From Modestobacter roseus (GTDB lineage: Bacteria; Actinomycetota; Actinomycetes; Mycobacteriales; Geodermatophilaceae), in assembly GCF_007994135.1 (NCBI RefSeq), contig NZ_VLKF01000001.1, positions 3,906,001 through 3,970,000 on the forward strand: a stretch of 64,000 bases of DNA, written 5' to 3'. Every line of letters begins with the position of its first letter. The stretch's first letter is position 1. The position numbers were made by a program, and so were the translations under genes. The notes beneath the pieces are model-generated. The model had not been told where the DNA came from and made no database searches. It saw only the letters and a list, made by a program, of their open reading frames with translations. Below, piece by piece: positions 53,977 through 62,288 of this stretch.

Positions 53977-54034
53977 GGGCGAAAATGGCCATTCTCGCCC
54001 CCTGACGGAGGGCCGAGAATGGCCACTGTCGCCC
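53977..54034. repeat. Palindromic element family A, locus 2 (two copies)
   Basis: GGGCGAAAATGGCCATTCTC... (53977-54000) and a more degenerate copy (54010-54034, centred on TGGCCA) lie between the TRIC start and the fadE5-like stop codon. Confidence 0.8.
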
Positions 54035-54043
54035 TGCGGGGGG

Positions 54044-56089
54044 CTACTGGGCGGGGGCGAGCTCCAGGTCGGTGGCGGTCTCCTCGGCCTGCGGCTCGGT
54101 GCCCTGTGCCCGCAGCGTGCTGTCGTGGGCGGCCATCGTCTCCTGGCGGCGCGGCTCCTCGGCCAGGATCGCGCAGTTCAGCCAGGCGTCGGGGACGGCG
54201 AAGGCGTCGACCAGGGTGCGCATGTGCGGGCGCAGCTCGGCCAGCAGCTCGTTGACCGCGCCGGTGAGCGCCTTGGCCCGGGGCGGGCTGATCCGCGAGT
54301 GCTCCAGGTACCAGCCCTTGTCCGCCTCGATGGTGGTCAGGGCGAACAGGTCGCAGACCCGGGACAGCAGCGCCCGCGCCGCCGGGTCCGCCGTCCGCTC
54401 GATGCCGGCGACGAACGCCTCCAGCACGATCCGCTCCATGTGCGCCTCGGCGGCCTTGAGGGCGTGGTCCTGCACGTCGTTGAAGACGTCGAACTGCCGG
54501 CCGTCCCGGTGGGTGGCGGCGTTCTTGCGCAGCCGCTTGATCACGCCCTCCAGGACGTGCTCCTCCCGGTCCTCCAGCATCTTCAGCTGCCAGCCGCGGT
54601 CGGTGAAGGGGACGTCGTCCTCCCGGCCGGGCACGGCGTCGACCAGCCGCTGGATCAGCGCCCGGGCCGCCGTGCGCTCCAGCACGGTCTCCCGCACCTG
54701 CTCGGCGACGAACGCGGCCTTGCCCCAGCCGTCGAGGGAGCCGAAGGCGTCCCGGTAGCCGGTGAGCAGGCCCTTGGCGACCAGCTGCAGGAGCACCGTG
54801 TTGTCGCCCTCGAAGGTGGTGAAGACGTCGGTGTCGGCCTTCAGCCCGGGCAGCCGGTTCTCCTGCAGGTAGCCGGCGCCGCCACAGGCCTCGCGGCACA
54901 GCTGGATGGTCTGCGTGGCGTGCCAGGTCTGCAGCGCCTTGAGCCCGGCGGCCCGGGACTCCAGCTCGCGCTGGGCCCCCTCGTCGACGGCCTCGGCACC
55001 CAGCACGTCGTGCATCGTGCAGAGCAGCTCCTCCTGGGCGAAGGAGAACGCGTAGCTGCGCGCCAGCGCGGGCAGCAGTTTCCGCTGGTGCACCAGGTAG
55101 TCGTTGACCACGACCTCGCGCTCCTCGCCGGGGGTGGAGAACTGGCGCCGCACGTCGCCGTAGCGGACGGCGATCTCCAGCGCCACCTTCGTCGCCGAGG
55201 ACGCCGAGCCGCCGACGCTGACCCGCCCGCGCACCAGGGTGCCGAGCATGGTGAAGAAGCGCCGGGTCTCGTTCTCGATGCTCGAGGTGTACGTGCCATC
55301 GGGGGCGACCTGGCCGTAGCGGTCCAGCAGCATGTCCCGCGGGACGGTCACGTGGTCGAAGCTCAGCCGGCCGTTGTCGACGCCGAGCAGCCCGGCCTTC
55401 GGGCCGTCGTCCCCGATGGTCACCCCGGGCATCGGGTTGCCGTCGGCGTCGCGGATCGGCACCAGCCAGGCGTGCACGCCGTGCCGCTGGCCGCCGGTGA
55501 CCAGCTGGGCGAAGACGACCGCCATCCGGCCGTCCTTCGCCGCGTTGCCGATGTAGTCCTTGCGGGCGGCCTGGTGCGGGGTGTGCAGGTCGAAGGTCTG
55601 CGTCGCCGGGTCGTAGGTGCAGGTGGTGCGCAACTGCTGGACGTCGGAGCCGTGGCCGGTCTCGGTCATCGCGAAGCAGCCGGGCAGGTCGAAGGAGATG
55701 ATCCGGGGGAGGAACTCGTCGTGGTGGCGCTGGGTGCCCAGCGCCTGCACGGCGCCGCCGAACAGGCCCCACTGCACGCCGGCCTTGACCATCAGCGACA
55801 GGTCGGCCTGGGCGAGCATCTCGATGGAGACCACCGAGGCGCCGGCGTCGTCGGACCCGCCGTACGCCCGCGGGTAGCCGAACGCGACGGTCCCGGTGGT
55901 GGCCAGGTCGGCGGCGAGGCGGGTCGCCCGGTCGCGGGCCTCGGTCATCGTCTCGCCGTGCACGGTCGCGTAGTGGGCGGTGCCGAGCTTCTCTCGGGCG
56001 TCGCGGCGCACGTGCGCCCAGCGGCCGTCGAGGACCTCGGTGAGCCGGGCGGGGTCGACCTGCGTCAGCGGCGTCGGTGTGCTGGTCAT
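54044..56089 (-). CDS. fadE5: Acyl-CoA dehydrogenase, FadE5-like
   Basis: A 681-residue acyl-CoA dehydrogenase/oxidase-type flavoprotein, longer than typical (~380) enzymes. GCFAMTETGHGSDVQQLRTT is the FAD/substrate loop, AARKDYIGNAAKDGRMAVVFAQL, RRFFTMLGTLVRGRVSVGG and CREACGGAGYLQENRLPGLKADTDVFTTFEGDNTVLLQLVAKGL (active-site region) resemble acyl-CoA oxidases and mycobacterial FadE5. ATG 56089 overlaps the tetR stop as ATGA and uses GGAGG inside tetR. Arrangement next to fadA2-fabG4-htdX matches Mycobacterium, where FadE5 dehydrogenates a broad range of acyl-CoAs. Confidence 0.92.
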   Translation of the reverse strand: MTSTPTPLTQVDPARLTEVLDGRWAHVRRDAREKLGTAHYATVHGETMTEARDRATRLAADLATTGTVAFGYPRAYGGSDDAGASVVSIEMLAQADLSLMVKAGVQWGLFGGAVQALGTQRHHDEFLPRIISFDLPGCFAMTETGHGSDVQQLRTTCTYDPATQTFDLHTPHQAARKDYIGNAAKDGRMAVVFAQLVTGGQRHGVHAWLVPIRDADGNPMPGVTIGDDGPKAGLLGVDNGRLSFDHVTVPRDMLLDRYGQVAPDGTYTSSIENETRRFFTMLGTLVRGRVSVGGSASSATKVALEIAVRYGDVRRQFSTPGEEREVVVNDYLVHQRKLLPALARSYAFSFAQEELLCTMHDVLGAEAVDEGAQRELESRAAGLKALQTWHATQTIQLCREACGGAGYLQENRLPGLKADTDVFTTFEGDNTVLLQLVAKGLLTGYRDAFGSLDGWGKAAFVAEQVRETVLERTAARALIQRLVDAVPGREDDVPFTDRGWQLKMLEDREEHVLEGVIKRLRKNAATHRDGRQFDVFNDVQDHALKAAEAHMERIVLEAFVAGIERTADPAARALLSRVCDLFALTTIEADKGWYLEHSRISPPRAKALTGAVNELLAELRPHMRTLVDAFAVPDAWLNCAILAEEPRRQETMAAHDSTLRAQGTEPQAEETATDLELAPAQ

Positions 56090-56796
56090 GAGTCCTCCAT
56101 CGGACGAGCGGGGGCGGTGGTTGAGGGCCTGGTGTTCCGCGACGCGGGGGTGACGACCCCGCGCAGTCCGGTCCAGGCCAGGTCGGTCAGGTGCGCGGCG
56201 AGCTGGGTGCGCGGCATCGGGCGGTCGGCGCGGAGCCACCAGTCGGCGGCGGCGCGGACCAGCCCGATCACCCCGTGTCCCCACGGCGCGGCAGCGGCGG
56301 TGTCCTGCCCGGCGCGGTCGAGCGCGACGGCGACCAGGGCGCCGACCTCGTCGCCGATCAGGTCCGACAGGCTGCTGATCGGGTCCTTGCCCTCGGTCAT
56401 CAGGTCGACCGGCCGGTCGGCGAGGGACTGGCCGACGACGAAGCGGTACACGCCCGGGTCGGCCTCGATGAACGCCAGGTAGGTCTCGACGGCGGCCGAG
56501 ACCATCTGCCGGGGGTGCTCGCTGCTGCCGATCGCCTCGCGCAGCTTGCGGGTCAGCTGCTCGGCGACCCGGGCGCAGACGGCGACGTGCAGCTCGCTGC
56601 GGTCGGCGAAGTGCCGGTAGACGACGGTCTTGCTGGTGCCGGCCTCGGCGGCGATCTCGTCCATCCCGACGCCGGGTCCGTGCCGGCCGACGGCGGCCAG
56701 CGTCGCCTCCACCAGCTGCTCGCGCCGCGCGCGCCGGTGCGCGTCCCAGCGGGAGTCGCGCCGGTCCCGCGGTGCGGGCGCCGTCTCGGTGTTCAC
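56086..56796 (-). CDS. TetR family regulator of the fatty-acid gene cluster
   Basis: A 236-residue TetR protein. RREQLVEATLAAVGRHGPGVGMDEIAAEAGTSKTVVYRHFADRSEL is the DNA-binding domain, the rest a helical ligand-binding domain (VETYLAFIEADPGVYRFVVG, LVRAAADWWLRADRPM). GTG 56796. Coupled to the acyl-CoA dehydrogenase and divergent from the thiolase operon; a palindrome lies between. It probably senses an acyl-CoA and represses both arms. Confidence 0.9.
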   Translation of the reverse strand: MNTETAPAPRDRRDSRWDAHRRARREQLVEATLAAVGRHGPGVGMDEIAAEAGTSKTVVYRHFADRSELHVAVCARVAEQLTRKLREAIGSSEHPRQMVSAAVETYLAFIEADPGVYRFVVGQSLADRPVDLMTEGKDPISSLSDLIGDEVGALVAVALDRAGQDTAAAAPWGHGVIGLVRAAADWWLRADRPMPRTQLAAHLTDLAWTGLRGVVTPASRNTRPSTTAPARPMEDS

Positions 56797-56814
56797 GGCA
56801 CCGAAAGTACCTGA

Positions 56815-56825
56815 TACCGTCGGTA
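56815..56825. promoter_or_regulatory. Candidate TetR operator
   Basis: TACCGTCGGTA is a perfect 11-bp palindrome in the divergent promoter region, flanked by direct repeats GTACCTGA (56807 and 56823) spaced 16 bp. The ACCG-N-CGGT layout is common for TetR fatty-acid regulators. Confidence 0.6.
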
Positions 56826-56847
56826 CCTGACAGCGCTCACCCCCCTC

Positions 56848-56902
56848 GGGGCAGAAATGGCCATTTCTGCCCCGCGTGCGGGGGCGGATATGGCCATCAA
56901 CG
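56848..56902. repeat. Palindromic element family A, locus 3 (two copies)
   Basis: A perfect 26-bp palindrome (56848-56873, centre AGAAATGGCCATTTCT) is followed by a degenerate half-copy (56881-56902, GGCGGATATGGCCATC). It is located between tetR and the thiolase gene, where it might be read by the promoter of either. Confidence 0.8.
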
Positions 56903-56919
56903 ACCTCGGAGGTCCTCCC

Positions 56920-58203
56920 ATGGCTGCACAGACCCGGAAGGCCGCGATCGTCGGCGGCAACCGCATCCCCTTCGCCCGCGCCAACGGCGCCTACGCCCGG
57001 GCGAGCAACTCCGACATGCTCACCGCCACCCTCGACGGGCTGGTCGCCCGCTTCGGGCTGCAGGGCGAGCAGGTCGGGGAGGTCGTCGCCGGCGCCGTCC
57101 TCAAGCACTCCCGCGACTTCAACCTGACCCGCGAGGCGGTGCTCGGCTCGCGCCTGTCGGCCGCGACCCCCGCCTACGACGTGCAGCAGGCCTGCGGCAC
57201 CGGCCTCGAGGCGGCGGTCCTCGTCGCGAACAAGATCGCCCTCGGTCAGGTCGAGTCGGGCATCGCCGGCGGCGTCGACACCGCCTCCGACGCCCCGGTC
57301 GCGGTGAGCGAGGACCTGCGCCGCGTGCTCATGGAGCTCAACCGGGCGAAGACCGTGCAGCAGCGGCTCAAGGCGCTCGGCCGGCTGCGCCCGGGCCAGC
57401 TGGCTCCCGAGATCCCGCGCAACGCCGAGCCGCGCACCGGCCTGGCGATGGGCGACCACGCGGCCATCACCGCGAAGGAGTGGGAGATCGGCCGCGCGGA
57501 GCAGGACGAGCTCGCCGTCCGCTCGCACCACGCGCTGGCCGCGGCCTGGGACGCCGGCTTCTTCGACGACCTGGTGACGCCGTTCCTGGGGCTGGCGCGG
57601 GACAACAACCTGCGGCCGGACACCTCGGTGGAGAAGCTGGCGGCGCTGAAGCCGGTCTTCGGGCGCGGCGACGACGCCACGATGACCGCCGGCAACTCCA
57701 CCCCGCTCACCGACGGCGCCTCCGCCGTGCTGCTGGCCAGCGACGAGTGGGCCGCCGAGCGCGACCTGCCGGTGCTCGCCCACCTCGTCGACGCGCAGAC
57801 CGCCGCGGTCGACTACGTGCACGGCGGCGAGGGCCTGCTGATGGCCCCCGCCTACGCCGTCCCGGTGCTGCTGGCGCGCAACGGGCTCACGCTGCAGGAC
57901 TTCGACTTCTACGAGGTCCACGAGGCGTTCGCCTCCACGGTGCTCGCCACGATGAAGGCCTGGGAGAGCCCGGCGTTCTGCAAGGAGAAGCTCGGGCTGG
58001 ACGCCCCGCTCGGGTCGATCGACCGGGCGAAGCTGAACGTGCACGGCTCGTCGCTGGCCGCCGGGCACCCGTTCGCCGCCACCGGCGGCCGGATCGTCGC
58101 GACGCTGGCGAAGACGCTGCACGAGGCCGGCCCGGGCAAGCGCGGGCTGATCTCCATCTGCGCGGCCGGCGGCCAGGGCGTCGTCGCGATCCTCGAGTCC
58201 TGA
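56920..58203 (+). CDS. fadA2: Acetyl-CoA acyltransferase (thiolase), FadA2-like
   Basis: A 427-residue thiolase that cleaves 3-ketoacyl-CoA. Catalytic Cys92 is in VQQACGTGLEAAVL, GNSTPLTDGASAVLL is the central motif, DFYEVHEAFASTVLATMKAW holds the active His, NVHGSSLAAGHPFAATGGRI is the CoA loop, and ICAAGGQGVVAIL the second Cys. ATG 56920 follows CTCGGAGG. First gene of an operon with fabG4 and htdX-like genes. Confidence 0.93.
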   Translation: MAAQTRKAAIVGGNRIPFARANGAYARASNSDMLTATLDGLVARFGLQGEQVGEVVAGAVLKHSRDFNLTREAVLGSRLSAATPAYDVQQACGTGLEAAVLVANKIALGQVESGIAGGVDTASDAPVAVSEDLRRVLMELNRAKTVQQRLKALGRLRPGQLAPEIPRNAEPRTGLAMGDHAAITAKEWEIGRAEQDELAVRSHHALAAAWDAGFFDDLVTPFLGLARDNNLRPDTSVEKLAALKPVFGRGDDATMTAGNSTPLTDGASAVLLASDEWAAERDLPVLAHLVDAQTAAVDYVHGGEGLLMAPAYAVPVLLARNGLTLQDFDFYEVHEAFASTVLATMKAWESPAFCKEKLGLDAPLGSIDRAKLNVHGSSLAAGHPFAATGGRIVATLAKTLHEAGPGKRGLISICAAGGQGVVAILES

Positions 58204-58227
58204 CCCGCCACCACCCACTTCCAGGTC

Positions 58228-58292
58228 TCGGCGCCGAAACCCGGCCGGCATTCGGCGCCGAAACCCGGCCGGCATTCGGCGCCGAAAGCCGG
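58228..58292. repeat. 24-bp tandem repeat, family C
   Basis: Two exact 24-bp units (58228-58251, 58252-58275, beginning TCGGCGCCGAAACCCGG) and a partial third (58276 on) lie between the thiolase and fabG4 genes. Each holds the palindrome TTCGGCGCCGAA at the joints. Related copies occur at 22930. Confidence 0.85.
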
Positions 58293-58309
58293 ATCGAAGG
58301 AGATCACCT

Positions 58310-59662
58310 GTGAGCGACTGGTACCGCGACTTCGCCAACTCCGGCGTCGGTACGACCATCACCAAGCAGCTGGGGCTGCCCCGGCCGGCGCAGCTGCGCC
58401 GGTACGAGCCCGGCCAGCCGCTGCTCCCCGGGCCTGCGCTGGTCGGCTCCGCCGGTCAGGGCCGGCTGCGGGACCAGGTGACCGCGTTGCTGCGCGACGC
58501 CGGGGTCACCGTGGTCTCCCCCGTGGTGGCCGACGGCGACGACGGCGGCGCGAAGCTGGGCGCCGTCGTGCTGGACGCCACCGGCCTGACCGGCCCGGGC
58601 GACCTCGCCGCCGCCCACGACCTGCTCGCCCCCGCGATGAAGCGGCTCGGGGCCAGCGGGCGGGTGCTGGTGCTGGCCGACCCGCCGGCGACGGCGGAGG
58701 GCCCGGCGCAGGCCGCGGCCCGCCAGGCGCTGGAGGGGCTGGTCCGCTCGCTGGCCAAGGAGCTGCGCAACGGCGGCACCGCCAACCTGGTGCTCGTGCC
58801 CGAGGGCGCCGAGCCGGCGCTGGGCGGCCCGTTGCGGTTCTTCCTGTCCGGCCGCGCGGCCTACGTCGACGGTCAGGTGCTCACCCTGACCGGCGCCACC
58901 CCGGCGAGCCAGGACGACGAGCGCCCGCTGGCCGGGAAGGTCGCCGTCGTCACCGGCGCGGCCCGCGGCATCGGTGCGGCGATCGCCCGGGTGCTGTCCC
59001 GCGACGGCGCGCACGTCGTCGCGGTCGACGTCCCGGCCGCCGGCGAGCAGCTGGCGTCGGTGGCCAACGAGATCGGGGGGACGGCGGTCGCGCTCGACAT
59101 CACCGCCGACGACGCCGGCCCGCGGCTGGCGACGCAGCTGATCGCCCGGCACGGCGGGGTGGACGTCGTCGTGCACAACGCCGGGATCACCCGGGACAAG
59201 CTGCTGGTGAACATGGACGCCGCCCGCTGGAACTCCGTCATGGCGGTGAACCTGCAGGCGCAGCTGGACATCACGCAGGCGCTGCTGGACACCGACGGCG
59301 CGCTGAAGCCGGGCGCCCGGGTGGTCAGCGTCAGCTCGCAGTCGGGCATCGCGGGCAACCGCGGGCAGACCAACTACGCGGCGTCCAAGGCCGGGATCAT
59401 CGGCATGGTGCGCGCCTGGGCGCCGGAGTTCGCCGAGCGGGGCGCCACGATCAACGCGGTCGCGCCGGGCTTCATCGTCACCGAGATGACCGCGACGATG
59501 CCGCTGGGCACCCGCGAGGTCGGCTCGCGGCTGAACTCGCTGCAGCAGGGCGGGCTGCCGGTCGACGTCGCCGAGACGATCGCCTTCCTCGCCCAGCCGG
59601 CCAGCGCCGGGGTCAACGGCCAGGTCGTGCGGGTGTGCGGCCAGTCGCTGCTGGGGGCGTGA
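58310..59662 (+). CDS. fabG4: High-molecular-weight 3-oxoacyl-ACP/CoA reductase, FabG4-like
   Basis: A 450-residue reductase. The N-terminal ~200 residues form the flavodoxin-like domain typical of FabG4 (MSDWYRDFANSGVGTTITKQLGLPRPAQLRRYEPG), the C-terminal SDR domain has VAVVTGAARGIGAAIARVLS, HNAGITRDKLLVNM, SVSSQSGIAGNRGQTNYAASKAG (Ser, Tyr, Lys) and VAPGFIVTEMTA. It uses NADH in Mycobacterium. GTG 58310 has AAGGAG upstream. Confidence 0.94.
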   Translation: MSDWYRDFANSGVGTTITKQLGLPRPAQLRRYEPGQPLLPGPALVGSAGQGRLRDQVTALLRDAGVTVVSPVVADGDDGGAKLGAVVLDATGLTGPGDLAAAHDLLAPAMKRLGASGRVLVLADPPATAEGPAQAAARQALEGLVRSLAKELRNGGTANLVLVPEGAEPALGGPLRFFLSGRAAYVDGQVLTLTGATPASQDDERPLAGKVAVVTGAARGIGAAIARVLSRDGAHVVAVDVPAAGEQLASVANEIGGTAVALDITADDAGPRLATQLIARHGGVDVVVHNAGITRDKLLVNMDAARWNSVMAVNLQAQLDITQALLDTDGALKPGARVVSVSSQSGIAGNRGQTNYAASKAGIIGMVRAWAPEFAERGATINAVAPGFIVTEMTATMPLGTREVGSRLNSLQQGGLPVDVAETIAFLAQPASAGVNGQVVRVCGQSLLGA

Positions 59663-60510
59663 TGATCGTCCTCACCGACCCGCCGAACATGGCGGCGCTG
59701 TTCGCCAGGGCGGCGGTCACCGCCCGCGGCCGCGGCGGCGACCTGCCCGACACCCACCTGGCCCGCACCGGGGTGACCGTCGACCCGGCGCAGCTGGCCG
59801 ACTACGCCGCCGTCTGCCGGTTCCCGCTGGCCGACGCGCTGCCGGTCACCTTCCCGCACGTGCTCACCTTCCCGCTGCAGGTCGCGCTGATGGCCGACCG
59901 GTCGTTCCCGCTGGCGCTGCCCGGGCTGGTGCACGTGCGCAACCGGATCACCGTGAACCGGCCGATCGGGGTCGACGAGGCGCTCGACCTCGAGGTCTGG
60001 GCCGACCGGTTCGCCACCCACCGGAGCGGGGCGACCGTCGACCTGGTGGCCTCGGTGCGCAGCCGGGGTGACGAGGTCTGGCGCGGCCGGTCGACCTACC
60101 TGGCCCGCGGGGCCGCGGCGCCGGACGGCGCGCCGGAGGCCGACGTCGAGGTGCCGGTGGGCGAGGTCGAGCGGGTCGCCGCCCGCTGGCGGGTGCCCGA
60201 TGGCGCCGGACGGCGGTACGCGAAGGTCTCCGGCGACGTGAACCCGATCCACCTCTCCGGGCTGACCGCCAAGGCGTTCGGCTTCAAGCGGGCGATCGCG
60301 CACGGCATGTGGGTCAAGGCGCGGGCGCTGGCGGCGCTGTCCGGCCGGCTGCCCGACGCGGTCAGCGTGGACGTCGGCTTCCGCAAGCCGCTGTTCCTGC
60401 CCTCCACCGTCACCCTGGCGACCGAGCAGCGGGACGGCGGCTGGGACCTCGCCGTCCGCAACGAGAAGAGCGGCGTCGAGCACGTGGTCTCCGTCATCCG
60501 TCCCGTCTGA
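59662..60510 (+). CDS. htdX: MaoC-like 3-hydroxyacyl dehydratase (HtdX type)
   Basis: A 282-residue double-hotdog hydratase/dehydratase. The catalytic motif is KVSGDVNPIHLSGLTAKAFGFKRAIAHGMW (Asp and His of the hydratase 2 signature). FPHVLTFPLQVALMADRSFPLALPGLVHVRNRI is the N-terminal hotdog. The ATG overlaps the fabG4 stop by 1 nt (TGATG), so they are coupled. Dehydratase step complements the neighbouring dehydrogenase, reductase and thiolase in fatty-acyl metabolism. Confidence 0.9.
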   Translation: MIVLTDPPNMAALFARAAVTARGRGGDLPDTHLARTGVTVDPAQLADYAAVCRFPLADALPVTFPHVLTFPLQVALMADRSFPLALPGLVHVRNRITVNRPIGVDEALDLEVWADRFATHRSGATVDLVASVRSRGDEVWRGRSTYLARGAAAPDGAPEADVEVPVGEVERVAARWRVPDGAGRRYAKVSGDVNPIHLSGLTAKAFGFKRAIAHGMWVKARALAALSGRLPDAVSVDVGFRKPLFLPSTVTLATEQRDGGWDLAVRNEKSGVEHVVSVIRPV

Positions 60511-60644
60511 CCCCTCCGACTTCCGCCTGGCGGCAGGTCGCGCGCCGGGAGGGCGTGACATTCCGGCGCGGGTGTCGGACGGTTCTCCCCGACAGCGCCG
60601 TCGCGGAGGGCGGCCCCCCGCGGGGCTGCCCGGGAGAGGGAGAG

Positions 60645-62132
60645 ATGAGCACCGACACACTGACCCAGGACCACGCCGAGCAGGTCGTGCTGCCCCCGGG
60701 GAAGCACTACATCGACGGTCAGTGGTCCGACGGCAGCGGCAGCGAGCGCCGCGACGTGGTCGACCCGTCGACCGGCCGCGTCGTCACCACGGTCCCCGAG
60801 GGCACGGTCGAGGACGTCGACCGCGCCGTCGCCGCCGCCCGCCGGGCCTTCGACAGCGGACCGTGGCGCACGATGAGCCCGCGCGAGCGCGGCGCCGTCC
60901 TGCAGCGCGCCGCCGCGCTGATCATGGAGCACGGCGAGGAGCTGGCCCGGCTGGAGAGCCTGGACACCGGCAAGCCGATCACCTTCGCCCGGATGATCGA
61001 CACCAACACGACCGCCGAGCACTTCTCCTACTTCGCGGGGCTCGCCGGCGCGATCGAGGGCGCCACCCGCGGCATCCGCGGCCCGGGCCTGGCCTACACC
61101 CGGCGCGAGCCGCTGGGCGTGGTCGCCGCGATCACCCCGTTCAACTTCCCGATGATCCTGTCGACGTCGAAGATCGCCCCCGCGCTGGCGGCCGGGAACA
61201 CCGTCGTCCACAAGCCCGCCGAGGACACCCCGCTGACCGCGCTGCGGATCGCCGAGCTGCTCACCGAGGCCGGGCTGCCCGCCGGGGTGCTGAACGTGGT
61301 CACCGGGCACGGCGCCGTCGCCGGCGACCGGCTCACCCGGCACCCGGACGTGGACCGGATCGCCTTCACCGGCTCGACGAAGGTCGGCAGCGCGATCGCC
61401 GCCACCGCGGCCGCGAACGTCACCCCGGTGACCATGGAGCTGGGCGGCAAGTCGGCCAACATCGTGTTCGACGACGCCGACCTGGACGAGGCCGTGCAGG
61501 CGGCGGTCTCCGCGTTCGTCTTCAACACCGGCCAGTTCTGCATGGGCGGCACGCGCCTGCTGGTGCAGCGCGGGGTCTACGAGCAGGTGCTCGCCGGCGT
61601 CGTCGGCGGTGCCACGCACGTGCCGGTCGGCGACCCGCTGGACGAGGGCACGGTCGTCGGGCCGATGGCCGGCGAGCGGCACCTGGAGAACGTCGAGCGG
61701 TTCGTGGCGCTGGCGGACGGCGAGGGCGGCCGTGGCCGGGTCGTCGCCGGCGGGCAGCGGATCGAGAAGGACGGCGGCTTCTACATGGCGCCGACCGTGG
61801 TCGCCGACGTCGCCCAGGACTCCCGGCTGGTGCAGGAGGAGATCTTCGGCCCGGTGCTCACCGTGCAGGTGTTCGACACCGAGGAGGAGGCGATCGCGCT
61901 GGCCAACGGCACGCCCTACGGGCTGGCCGCCGGTCTGCACACGAAGGACGTCGCCCGCGCCCACCGGGTCGCAGCACGGCTGGAGGCCGGGCTGATCTGG
62001 GTGAACACCTACGGCATCCTCGACGTCTCGCTGCCCTTCGGCGGCTACAAGGCGTCGGGCTACGGCCGGGAGAACGGTCCCGAGGCGCTCGACGAGTACC
62101 TGCAGACGAAGTCGGTCTACGTCGCGCTCTGA
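60645..62132 (+). CDS. NAD(P)-dependent aldehyde dehydrogenase
   Basis: A 495-residue ALDH. ITPFNFPMILSTSKIAPALAAGNTVVHKPAEDTP binds the cofactor, FTGSTKVGSAIAATAAANVTPVTMELGGKSANIVFDDADLDEAV carries the general-base Glu, and NTGQFCMGGTRLLVQRG the nucleophilic Cys. PFGGYKASGYGRENGPEALDEYLQTKSVYVAL is the C-terminal signature. ATG 60645 has a GGGAGAGGGAGAG ribosome site. A TGTCGG/CCGACA inverted repeat upstream (about 60570-60592) could be an operator. Confidence 0.93.
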   Translation: MSTDTLTQDHAEQVVLPPGKHYIDGQWSDGSGSERRDVVDPSTGRVVTTVPEGTVEDVDRAVAAARRAFDSGPWRTMSPRERGAVLQRAAALIMEHGEELARLESLDTGKPITFARMIDTNTTAEHFSYFAGLAGAIEGATRGIRGPGLAYTRREPLGVVAAITPFNFPMILSTSKIAPALAAGNTVVHKPAEDTPLTALRIAELLTEAGLPAGVLNVVTGHGAVAGDRLTRHPDVDRIAFTGSTKVGSAIAATAAANVTPVTMELGGKSANIVFDDADLDEAVQAAVSAFVFNTGQFCMGGTRLLVQRGVYEQVLAGVVGGATHVPVGDPLDEGTVVGPMAGERHLENVERFVALADGEGGRGRVVAGGQRIEKDGGFYMAPTVVADVAQDSRLVQEEIFGPVLTVQVFDTEEEAIALANGTPYGLAAGLHTKDVARAHRVAARLEAGLIWVNTYGILDVSLPFGGYKASGYGRENGPEALDEYLQTKSVYVAL

Positions 62133-62148
62133 GACGCACGTGGCCCTC

Positions 62149-62181
62149 GCGGCCGCCGTCCGCAGCCTGGACGGCGGCCGC
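62149..62181 (+). terminator. 13-bp hairpin after the aldehyde dehydrogenase
   Basis: A perfect stem (GCGGCCGCCGTCC at 62149-62161 with its complement at 62169-62181) and a 7-nt loop follow the gene by 16 nt. Confidence 0.8.
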
Positions 62182-62288
62182 CGCCGCATGATCACGAAGC
62201 GGCAACGATCACCGGTCCCGGCCTGCAACGACCCGGCGGCAGGACCAGGGTCGGGAGTGGATCTGACGTCGACCCCGGAGGCAAGCCC

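Noticed and set aside
58228-58292. CRISPR array
   Set aside because: The units abut without spacers and are only 24 bp, so it is a tandem repeat.
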